Assembly: GCF_040054535.1 (NCBI RefSeq)
Contig: NC_090784.1
Span: 15,057,001-15,121,000, forward strand
Reading direction: 5' to 3'
Length of the DNA stretch: 64,000 nucleotides
From: Antennarius striatus
Taxonomy: Eukaryota > Chordata > Actinopteri > Lophiiformes > Antennariidae
Numbering within the stretch: position 1 is the stretch's first letter; the number at the start of each line of letters is the position of its first letter. The translations under genes and the position numbers were made by a program. Of the stretch, positions 27,041 to 45,082 are shown one piece after another. Under the pieces are notes generated by a model that worked only from the letters and a program-made list of their open reading frames with translations, was not told the DNA's origin and made no database searches.

Positions 27041-27660
27041 GGGAGAAGAGATTAAGAAGGTGGAGGATTTTAAGTACTTAAGGTCAACAGGCCAGAGCAA
27101 TGGAGAGTGTGGAAAAGAGGTGAGGACACGTGTACAAGCAGGATGGAACGGGTGGAGGAAAGTGTCAGGTGTGATGTGTGAATGAAGAGTTTCAGGTGAA
27201 ATGAAAGGAAAGGTGTACAAAACTGTTGTGAGACCAGCGATGTTGTTTGGTCTAGAGACAGTGTCACTCAGGAAAAGACAGGAGACAGCTGGAGGTAGCA
27301 GAGATGAAGATGCTGAGGTTCTCTTTGGGAGTGACCAGGATGGATAGGATCAGGAATGAGTACATCAGAGGGACAGCACATGTTAGAGGTTTTGGAGATA
27401 AAGTCAGAGAGGCCAGGCTGAGATGGTTTGGACATGTCCAGAGGAGAGATAGTGAATATATTGGTAGGAGGATGCTGAGTTTTGACCTGCCAGGCAGGAG
27501 GCCTAGAGGAAGACCAAAGAGGAGGTTTATGGATGTAGTAAAAGAGGACATGAAGGTAGTTGGTGTGAGAGAAGAGGATGCAGAAAACAGGGTTAGATGG
27601 TGGCAACTGATTCGCTGTGGCGACCCCTGAAGGGAAAAGCGGAAAGGAAAAGAAGAATTA
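26961..27660 (+). pseudogene. RTE-like LINE 3' fragment (reverse transcriptase C-terminus), broken
   Basis: From about 27046 the frame reads EIKKVEDFKYLRSTGQSNGE, then KGKVYKTVVRPAMLFGLETV, typical of the C-terminal part of fish RTE-type reverse transcriptases. It has a stop (27183-27185) and a frameshift near 27295, after which LRFSLGVTRMDRIRNEYIRG, RWFGHVQRRDSEYIGRRML, PRGRPKRRFMDVVKEDMKVV and the terminal RWWQLIRCGDP follow to TGA at 27630. The 3' tail (27579-27660) is repeated in inverted form at 26961-27040. Frame breaks and truncation show it is inactive. Clade is from memory. Confidence 0.75.
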
Positions 27661-28048
27661 AAATGAATTTTGATGTCCATTTTTTCAAACATTTATCATC
27701 TGCCATTTGTGTGTCATTTGTAATTTTTTTTCTTTTTTTACTCGTTCCTGTATTGTTACTGTTTTGTGGGTGGATCAAGAGAAAAATAATGTGAGGGACT
27801 TTTGATAAACTCCAAAAATCACATTATTTCATAAGAACTCTTCAAATTTAAAGTGAGCAGCAGACACAGTTAAATGATATACCCTGGGAAGTCATTACAG
27901 CATATAGGCTGAATCACCTTTTATTGCATTTTGCAAAGTCCAAATATTGCCTCCATGTAGGTCAGAGGTACACTGAGACAAGTCACCTGCAGTTATCAGT
28001 TGTCAGCACAGCTCCACGTGCTCCACGTATATACACCTGTATGTATGT

Positions 28049-28050
<2 letters not shown>

Positions 28051-28103
<53 letters not shown>
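28051..28103. repeat. (AT)n microsatellite, left of LINE tail
   Basis: About 26 AT units ending exactly where LINE-coding sequence starts at about 28104. Confidence 0.92.
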
Positions 28104-28106
<3 letters not shown>

Positions 28107-28440
28107 GTGATAGATGTGGCGATTCCAGCTGATGCCAACATCAGGAAGAAGGAACACGAAAAGATTGAGAAATATCAAGGGTTGAAAGAACAGCTGGAAC
28201 AGATGTGGAAGGTTAAGGTTAATGTGGTCCCCGTGGTAGTAGGAGCACTTGGGGCAGTGACCCCCAAACTGGAAGAGTGGCTCCAGCAGATTCCTGGAAC
28301 AACATCTGAAGCCTCAGTCCAGAAGAGCGCAGTCCTAGGAACAGCTAAGATACTGCGCAGAACCCTCAGACTCCCAGGCCTCTGGTAGAGGACCCGAGCT
28401 TGAGGATGACACACAGATACCACCCTGAAAGGGTGAGAGG
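28104..28440 (+). pseudogene. LINE C-terminal fragment (R4/Dong or Rex6-like), 5' truncated
   Basis: An open frame from the AT array to TAG at 28386-28388 reads VIDVAIPADANIRKKEHEKI, EKYQGLKEQLEQMWKVKV, VVPVVVGALGAVTPKLEEW, LQQIPGTTSEASVQKSAV and LGTAKILRRTLRLPGLW. I recognise this as the C-terminus of a common fish LINE polyprotein, probably of the R4/Dong-Rex6 group, though that is from memory. About 50 nt of 3' tail follow before a second TA array. It is 5' truncated and inactive, although this piece has no stop. Confidence 0.65.
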
Positions 28441-28448
28441 GACATTTC

Positions 28449-28449
<1 letters not shown>

Positions 28450-28547
<98 letters not shown>

Positions 28548-28554
28548 TGTATAT

Positions 28555-28643
<89 letters not shown>
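28450..28643. repeat. Compound (TA)n ... (CA)n microsatellite, right of LINE tail
   Basis: About 47 TA units (28450-28544, one CATA interruption), a short spacer, then about 43 CA units (28557-28643). Open frames across it are repeat artefacts. Confidence 0.95.
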
Positions 28644-28647
<4 letters not shown>

Positions 28648-29700
28648 TTTTTAGGGCCCATGTGAGGCAAATGAAACGTCTTACAGCACCATGGATACAG
28701 CATGCTTACATTTTGTCAATAAATGAGAAAATGCCAAACGGGAAAAGAGAACCCTGATAAATCATTAAAAATAATTACACTCCTGAAGATCTAAATAACT
28801 GTAATACAAGATGATTGATACTTCATGCCAGAAAATCTTCCAGAACGACATTTTTCATGGATTTTTTTCTCATTATGTGATCAAAATAAAATCAAGATAA
28901 TTTGAATGCTATACAACCCTACAATGAATAATAATTAAAAACAAAACAAAACAAGATGACGCCATCATTTACCGTACTGTACTCCTTTTGCGCATCAAAT
29001 GCTGTTTCCATAGACTACAGTGCCCTCCTCTGTTTGTGAACGACATGGGTTGAATTTTAGTGTTGCATCAGCTGGACAGTCTTCACACTTAGTACCCTGA
29101 CTTGCACTATTCAGGGTACAAGTAAAACGATGCTTTCCTGTCCGATCTCAAACCACATGAATTCCCCCTGCTCTATGAACAGTCTATGAAAAAAAAAAAA
29201 TTCAGATTAGTTTTATCTCCCTCATTCAGAAAAGCTTGGAGGGATAGACGAAGGGATGAGGGACAGATACAAATAAAGACACACATTCCATATTCACGCT
29301 CTTTGCTTCTCATTTCGTCTAAATGTCTAGGTAAAAAAAAAAAAAAGAACAGCGTGCAGGCGAAATCATGAACGAATTGACTTCAATGCAGAACAAAATC
29401 TACAACCATTAAGACGTGGGATAATTTGGTCTCTGTGGATAGCAGGGACATAACCACACACTTGTTCTACCAACTAAAATTACTGTCATTGTTTTCTGTC
29501 AGCACCGTCAGCAACAGCTCTCTTATTTAAAGCATCATCACCAAAATAAAGAAAGCGGATGTCTTTTATTTGATCCCACAAGCGATTGTAATTTCGCTTA
29601 AACATGTTTGAACACGCTTGGACAGAAGACATTTTCAAAGTCGTGCAACTATTTTATTATACATGCAAGCAAATTTAATCGCTGCGGGTCGTCAGCAATA
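28644..29700. other. Intergenic, upstream of rundc3b
   Basis: No gene recognised. A 9-bp perfect hairpin GTACCCTGA/TCAGGGTAC lies at 29092-29119 (10-nt loop). The sequence becomes less AT-rich towards the rundc3b start. Confidence 0.5.
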
Positions 29701-29749
29701 CTCTACGTAAAAGGAATACGTCGTTAAATAGAACTTTTATTTTGAAAAG

Positions 29750-29931
29750 TACCAGCACCGGAAAATGTGTACGATCGGAACAATTTAACTTGACTGATAT
29801 TCCCGCGGATCCCCTCCTTCCTTTGCTGGCTGGAGCCTGATGGAGCCGAGGTGTCAGAGATGGTTGGTCCCATCCTGGTGATAAGGGAACTATACTACAA
29901 ATCGCCTCCCACGTAGCCTCCTTCAGTGTGG
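29750..29931 (+). promoter_or_regulatory. rundc3b: Probable promoter/5'UTR of rundc3b
   Basis: A local CpG- and GC-rich patch (ATTCCCGCGGATCCCCTCC near 29800; CGCCTCCCACGTAGCCTCC near 29905) immediately precedes the start codon and continues into exon 1, as expected of a CpG-island promoter. No TATA box is obvious. Confidence 0.4.
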
Positions 29932-38032
<8,101 letters not shown>

Positions 38033-38940
38033 GGCAAGGAGAGCTAGAAAACTCATCACTACCAGAGCCACATAATCCAGGAACTTTGTAAATGTATGTG
38101 ATAAAGACTTGTTGTTTTCCATGTATTAGATGAGCTTTAACAACTGGAGATCAGGTTTGAAAATTGTGAATCAGGTGTAGCATGCATTTTTGAATTATGT
38201 TAAGCCACAGCAACATAAAATGTCTTATGAATGTGCCATTTAGCTGAAACAATCTAATTCTTTACATGGTAGGCGTATTTTAACACTTGGAGAAAAAATA
38301 ATTTTACCATTACAATTTAGATAACTTACGTGTTTTCACTTTTCACCATAGTTTGTTCTTCAGATAAAAGTGTGATGTAATTACTGACTATAGATCAATC
38401 TAGGAGATAAAATAGGAATTTCTGTTAGCATTGGCTGTTTAGGTTGCAGATAATTTCTTGTGGTTGTCTGTGCTAATAATTTAATACAGGAATTTCATGG
38501 GGTTACAGAAATGACTATCTCTAGTCTTGTAGTCGTTTTCCTGAAGTGGACCGTTTCTTTTTTTGAAGACACGTTATGTTGTGAATAAAGCAGTCACAAT
38601 TACTTCCTCAGGTAATGTTCACTATGGCTACTATTCACCTTGAAGTTCTAGGTTTACTCAAGTTTAATTTTAACTCCTACAGACACACTTTTAACGGCTT
38701 TATACAAATACTTGTTTATTAAATATATTTTAAAGATTGTCATTGATCAACACATGACATATCTTTCAACAGATGTTTCAAGAAAGACAAACATGTTTAA
38801 AATCATAATAGTATGATGTACTTTGCATTAGAGTTGATAGTCTGTGCCTCACCATGGAACCCATAGCCTTTTAAATTAACTTCACATTTTTATTTCTTGA
38901 CGTACATGGTTGTATCGTTTGTTTTCAGTCAATAAAAGCA
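38033..38940 (+). other. rundc3b: rundc3b 3'UTR with candidate poly(A) signals
   Basis: Non-coding AT-rich sequence after the stop. AATAAA occurs at 38584-38589 and 38931-38936; either could end the transcript. No other gene is seen. Confidence 0.5.
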
Positions 38941-39049
38941 AAATGTTTAAAAGAAATTAAGGTACAAACACTGAACTCAGAAATTAAAAGGTCTCAAGAT
39001 GTCACACAGGGACTCACAGTTTACAGGAGTTAAAATCTAAAAACGATTC

Positions 39050-39508
39050 TGTTACTTTTATAGAGCAAGTGCAGGGAAATAAATATGGAATCACTCTTAC
39101 CATTTCACTTGGTCCAGCAACCCTCCAAGGTGTGATAACTGCACTGTTTTTAACTGCTGACTAAAGAGCAGATCTAATCTGAGGCAGGTGCCCAATTAAG
39201 GAAAGAAAATTGACTGGGTGTGTCCTTATTTTCTACTCAAAATGGAGTGATTCCAAATTTTTTTCCTCAGAATTGAGTGATTCCATATTTATTTCCCTGC
39301 ACTTGCTCTATAAAAGTAACATTTACTGACCACCACAATGTTTTTTCTTCATTTCTTTTAGTGTTTCTGAATGCCAAGGAGTTGCCCTTTGAAAAAACTT
39401 CATTATTTTTTCATGCTTTTATCCGAGTTTGTTCTACATAATAAAATGTCTGAGTGAGTCCTCGTCCAAGACTGATGATTCCATACTTTTTGCTAGGGGT
39501 AGTATAGG
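39050..39508. mobile_element. Non-autonomous DNA element with long inverted repeats
   Basis: 39051-39096 and 39275-39320 are perfect 46-bp inverted repeats (outer TTACTTTTATAGAGCAAGTG, inner GGAATCACTC). A further GAGTGATTCCA copy lies at 39245. The right side ends GATTCCATACTTTTTGCTAG then GGGTAGTA near 39475-39508, like the ATTTTTGCCAGGGGTTGTA end of a widespread fish DNA repeat. I cannot name the superfamily and no clear target duplication was found. Confidence 0.65.
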
Positions 39509-39559
39509 GAAGTGTTGTGTTGTTTGTTCTGATAGCAGATAGAAAGGACAGTGAAATGA

Positions 39560-42500
39560 TCAGGCGCTGCTGGTCTGCAGGGGCCTGATGACTCTCTCCT
39601 GGTTGTGTTTGCGGAAGAAAGCCTTTCCAATCTCATAACTGCTGATCATGATCGCACAGGCGGGGGCCACTTTGATCACCCTGGGGAGGAAGCCTGGCAG
39701 AGGCGCAGCAGGAAGGACAGGTTAGAAGCCATTAGGTTGATAAAATAAGTCATAAAATACCTCAGTCACCCACCTGCCAGCAGTCCACCAAAGCCGTCCT
39801 GTGCCACGATGCGTTTCATCACACTGAAGGTGGAGGCGGAGGCCTTGTAGGCCACTGCAAATAGTTAACACGAAACGACCTGTTAGCATCTGACCACAGA
39901 GGATAGTGATGTAGGACCTCAGAGATGTAGATCTCAGTGACGTACTAGATCGGTGGTTCTCAGCCCTGATTGACAAAATCAAGTCTGTCGGACCACCTCA
40001 GGTAAGTTTCATTTACGCCACCCATTGTTTCTAAATATGAGCCTGTTCCATCTCTTCATTGAAACTATAATGTCTGTAGTGAGTTTAAAAAAAATTCCTG
40101 TCAATGACATAAATTCATTTGGATGTATATAAGTTTGGAAATTTTGGAATCTTTTCTATTGTCTAAGTGAAATAAAAGGAATCCAACTTTGTAATGAAGA
40201 GTCCCCAAACTTAATAGCTTTCTAGAGGATTTCACAGTTAATTTTTTGAGTGAATATTATTACATTTTCTTCAATACAAGGCAAAATAATTGATGTCTGA
40301 AATTCAAAGGGGTTTTTTTTGTTATAATTTCATCACATATGCAGTACTCTGAAAGTGCCTTAAAGGGAAACAGCACCGTGGTTGGGAATCCACTGATGTA
40401 CAATTTGGAAATAAAGTTAAGCAAAATAAAAAATAAAGCTTCAGACAATTATTACATTTCTTTGCTTGCAGCTCTCCCAGCTCCACCTGCCTTCTCGTTT
40501 TGACAACATCAAAGGGTAACGTTAAAATTGCGGCAATCTGAAAAAAATGGAAATAAGTGGTATTTATTAATAGTTTATGTACTTATATCTAAAAGGTTGA
40601 AAAGCCGAACCTGAATACTGTACAGATGCACTTACAGAGCCAGACACTGCTCCAGAAATGAAGGTAATAGCTATTGTGGGTTCGGTGGTGTTATACTTCT
40701 CGCACAGCCACTTCTTGCCCATCTCATAGTTCGACCAGTAGATGGCCGAGAAAGGAACATCTCGTAGCAGTGTGGCTCCCAAACCCCGCCACAGCGACAG
40801 CCAGCCGTCTGTCTGCACCGCCCCGCGGATGCAGTCGATCAACTGCCTATACGACTGTTTCTCAGCCTGCAGCTTTGTGCGGATCAGCTCCAGAGGGCTG
40901 ATCAGTGTCACTGCAAACACTGACAGACAGCAAAGAGAAAACGTTCAGGGCGTGAGCACGTTTTCTTGACCAAAGTAGAGTGTTATGAACGATTCTGAAT
41001 CAACCTGTAACCATCCTCACAAACACGGACTTCCTTTACTCTCTTTCATAACTGGTAATAATTTCATCCATATTCCTTTCTAGTGACACATCAGCAGTCA
41101 GCTCACCTCTGGCGACGCCTCCGGCCACAAGAGGAGCCTCCTGAGCGTAGCTTCCCATCTTGACCCTCAGCACTGCACACAGCTGCTCGTAGCAAGTGAA
41201 GTAGATCGCTGTTGCTGGCACCGCCATCACACTGGATGTAGCATATAAATATCAAATAATACATCAAGTTAACTCAAGCAGAAAAAGCTAACCCAAGAGT
41301 AATGAGTTTTTTTTAAAAGATATTTTCATTATGATAGTACTTAAAATTAATTAATCTTTGGTAATCAGCTTTCAGGAAAGTTTTCATTGGATTTCACTGT
41401 TAATGAACACAACGTCAAAAAAAGCACCCTTCAAGTGAACTTTAGCTTCAGACTAAATGACTGTCAATCAACAGTGTTTGCACAATAACTCAGCTTTTAA
41501 AAGAGGGCAAACAGAGTTCAGTTCAACAGAAGACTAAGAGAAACACATAAGACTTCCTACTCACAGGGTTGGAGATAGACCACTCCATAGAGCTTTTATT
41601 CCTTCACCGCGGACTATCTTGACAAAAGCATCCTACAAAGAGACAGAGTGGGGCCAGTGTCGAAAAACATGATGTTTGACAGTTCGCTATAGCAAAACAG
41701 GAAACACAAATATGACTGGGAACTTATCCGACTACTCTAAACCTTTACATTTAATTTTTGCATAGACTGAAGACTGAAATGTAACAATACATTAAGTTTT
41801 TACCAGTGTTCCATTGAAATGACCAGGGGCTTTGTACCAGGCCTTGGCATTGCCATTATCACACACACATAAATGGTCCATAAGTCCATTGCAGTAGACA
41901 AAGCATTTCCCTGAAAGATATTTTTAGTATGTTGTTAAAAAAATATATCAAGTCTTTATGGTGTTAATAGACATTAATCTTTCCCAATGGAGGTTGTCAT
42001 CATACCTTTGGGGAATGGAGTTCTCTGGGCTTGCAGTCTGATCTTCACAACATCCAAAGGTGTGACTGAAGAAAAGGAAAAGGATTTTCATATCTTTCAT
42101 GGGCAATGTGATGAAAATGCCAGAGGACAGCTGTCTTTCATACTCAATTGCATTTGACTGACAGGTGGTGGTATTTACCGGCACCCTTGTTAAGAGACGA
42201 CTGTTCAACTTTGACAGTGATGATTTCCTTCACTCTCCACCCACCTGTCCGGTCTGTACCAAAAGTGTGTCCTTTGGGAGCAGGTGGACTGCTGGGCATT
42301 GGTCCAAAGTGCTGGCTCCTCTCTCTGTCCTCTAACTACAGGTCAGTGCATTCCTTGCTGCATTAACCAACACATTTTCACCCTTGGGTGAACCAGTTTG
42401 AAATACACTGACATGTTTCCTGGATACGGGAACACTGCCGTGTCTGTTGGTTTTTGTTGGATGTTTTTTCAGCTGTCTTTGTTAACTTGATAGATTTATA

Positions 42501-42750
42501 TTTTAAAAATATTCAAAATTTCCTTGAAGTGTTTTTTTTCTTCTTATGATCAAGGATTATATTATGACAAGTAAACCAATCAGAATTCAAAACAATCACA
42601 TGAATCAAACAATGCACTGTGCTCATTTCCCTGTTTTAGTTAAAAAATGTATCAGCACATTTCTGAATAAATTGAGGTTTTTTCACCCCAGCTCTGACCA
42701 GTTGAAATGATATGATAGTAATGTCATCTATTTGAAAAAATAAAAAAATA

Positions 42751-42827
<77 letters not shown>

Positions 42828-43189
42828 CTCAAATTTTCTGAAGTTAATTTTCCTAATTGCCGATTGAGCAGAAATCATTCACTGACTGAAAAGAAATATA
42901 AAGTGTAAATTAGGTGTTATAAGAAATGGTCCATGCAATGGTATATACCGCTAACAGAGGTATAAACACCGCCAGCTGCAGTCATTCTTATAGGACAGGT
43001 CACACATGATCACCGAACATGTGCTGAGGCCCCAGCACATGTTTGGTGATCATGTTGCGTCTTTTTTACCCGCTGATGGGGCATCTTACCGAACAGAGAT
43101 GTGACGATGGCCCCGGATCCGGACGCCACCATCTGTTGGAACGGAGTAATGCCATCTCTGTTCAAGGGGGCGGAACATTGACCACTCAT
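39560..43189 (-). CDS. slc25a40: Mitochondrial solute carrier SLC25A40, complete
   Basis: Nine coding exons (plus coordinates): 43090-43189, 42006-42065, 41804-41910, 41565-41632, 41107-41231, 40636-40919, 40456-40537, 39774-39854, 39560-39693; 1041 nt, 346 aa plus TGA, in frame. Three carrier repeats each start with the family motif: [22 protein letters not shown] and [11 protein letters not shown]. Other matches to SLC25A40: [46 protein letters not shown] and [20 protein letters not shown]. The protein sits in the inner mitochondrial membrane; SLC25A39/40 are linked to mitochondrial glutathione import. Exon 7 may end at AAAT|GTAATA (chosen) or at a GC donor nearby. It is head-to-head with dbf4, as in other vertebrates. 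Confidence 0.94.
42757..42823. repeat. (AT)n microsatellite in slc25a40 intron 1
   Basis: About 33 AT units, preceded by an A-rich AATAAAAAAATAAAAATT run. Confidence 0.93.
43004..43055. repeat. 23-bp inverted repeat in slc25a40 intron 1
   Basis: 43004-43026 and 43033-43055 are complementary with a single mismatch (a G:T wobble position) and a 6-nt centre (AGGCCC). Core words are CATGATCACC and AACATGTGCTG. It begins about 35 nt inside the intron on the transcribed strand. Confidence 0.88.
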
Positions 43190-43257
43190 ACTGTCTTAAA
43201 ACAGAAAAGCGCAGTTCAACATAACACACGTTCAAAGCACACCATCGCTAACGTGTA

Positions 43258-43311
<54 letters not shown>

Positions 43312-45082
43312 CAATCAACTGAGCCAATCAGCTGATTGCCCCGGTAGGTTATTACGTTATGATGACACTCCACGTGCCGTTGACGGAACATGTCAGATAA
43401 ATAAACTCACGGGACAATACTGTATTAGTCAATTTCTTACATGCTGCTAAAGCACCACGGCAACTTCGACGTCGTCCATGAACAAAAACATACCCCTACA
43501 GATTTGTAGTTTTCGGACAATTACAATCCTGCAGAATCTAAAAGGAATAGCACTAACATGTGAGAGTTGAAGGTTGCTATCCTAGCTACATAGCTTGTTT
43601 AGCAGACATGATACGTATATGGCTTTGACAGGTGTTACGTCATTTGGATTTCAGTGGAGCACATTCACGAACCCGTTTACATTACATTTTAAATACTGAA
43701 TAACATACGGTATCTTACGTAAATTACGAAATCTGGTGTTTAAAATAAAATATTGCGTATATTTTTTTTCAGTGTACAGTTTGTATATTTTAACGTTGGT
43801 AGCATTGGTGTGGAAACAACTAAATATACAAAAAGACTAACTTTACTTTATTGTGGGGTGCCAGGTTGGTTGAATACACCCGAATAACAGAGTAGTAATC
43901 GAATTTCTCAATTTAATATTTGCTCTGCATTTTAAAAATAAAAAAATCAAATCAAAATATGATACACAAAAGGCTATGGGTAGTTCCCTGATAATTACAC
44001 TATTTGCTGGTAAAGTATTATTATTCATGGTGGATGCTGATCATAATATTTTGAACAGTAACAAATATTTCAAGTACATGGTACACAGTACATGGCCTGT
44101 GAAGACATGACATTTGATTACAAATTGCAGACTTTTTAAACTATGAAAATTGTTTTTGGTTAATTTTACAATTTTAGTGCAGAATACATTAATACTCACT
44201 GATAATGTTGTGCCAGCTTTTGAACGTGAGCTTGATCTAAAGACAAGTGAATAATTTATTTACATATTGATTGACCCTTGGTAAATTACGTTGATTTATA
44301 ATCATGTAATATACATATTTTTATTTTATTCTTGATCATTGTTTATAGTATTTCTTTAAAATTAACCTTTGCACACAAAAGATAAAAAATATAATTTTTA
44401 TCTTTATATATATATAATTTTTATCTTTATTATAATAATATAATAAAGGGGGAAACTGCGTAACCACCCCACTACTTACCAGTTTGTCAAACGGTATGGA
44501 ATGATTGACAGTGACGTAATGAATAGCAGATTATGTTAAAAGAGAAAAAGAAAAGGCTGTGAGTGCAGATTGGGAGCTTCTCCAACACGACAGTAGACAA
44601 CCCTCAAGCAGGATAAAGTGTCAAACATGGCAACAAAGAAACTCGGGGGGAGACCATTGAATTCAAAGCGGGAAAGTGTGTTTGCTAAAGATTCACTTTT
44701 AAATACGCTACAGCTGATTTAGAATCACATTAACCGTTTATCCGTGGATACCAACGCTAACATGCTTATTATGTAGTTTAATTACGACATTTAACCCACT
44801 AATTTGTTGTGAAATGAGATCAGCAGCTCGCAGACAGCAGCTCGGGTAAAAGACGCTCGTTAATCGGTGAATTTGCATCGGAAAGCTGCAGTGTGTGGAC
44901 AGTGTGTTCAGCTCCCGTTAATATTGTCTTCACTCACGTTTCGTGAATTCGATATTTTGTTTAACTTCCTGCTTTCACTTGTAAACAACCATTTCCTTGT
45001 TTACAAACCCACAGGGGAGAAACTTGATGGGATATGTTAGTTCAAAACACAAGAGGGCAGGAGAAGCAGCAACGACAACAAC
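43190..45082. promoter_or_regulatory. Head-to-head intergenic region of slc25a40 and dbf4
   Basis: About 1.9 kb between the two start codons. It holds a CA microsatellite (43262-43308), AT-rich DNA with a direct repeat of ATAATTTTTATCTTTA (about 44388-44425), and the dbf4 5'UTR/promoter from about 44500. GCGGGAAA, the reverse complement of an E2F consensus (TTTCCCGC), lies at 44668-44675. No coding exon is seen. Confidence 0.45.
43262..43308. repeat. (CA)n microsatellite
   Basis: About 23 CA units just upstream of the slc25a40 start codon. Confidence 0.93.

Noticed and set aside
27264-27692. 142-codon minus-strand open frame
   Set aside because: Antisense shadow of the LINE reverse-transcriptase fragment on the plus strand.
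28335-28703. Open frames rich in CVCVCV/YIYIYI on both strands
   Set aside because: They translate TG/CA and TA microsatellites; no start context, splice signals or family resemblance.
19900-29930. Second ABCB gene or remnant upstream of the first
   Set aside because: No Walker, signature or membrane-domain exon was found on either strand; the coding-like stretches are LINE fragments.
43004-43055. Annotating the slc25a40 intron hairpin as a microRNA gene
   Set aside because: The stem is too perfect and short-looped, with no family match or expression evidence; kept only as a finding.
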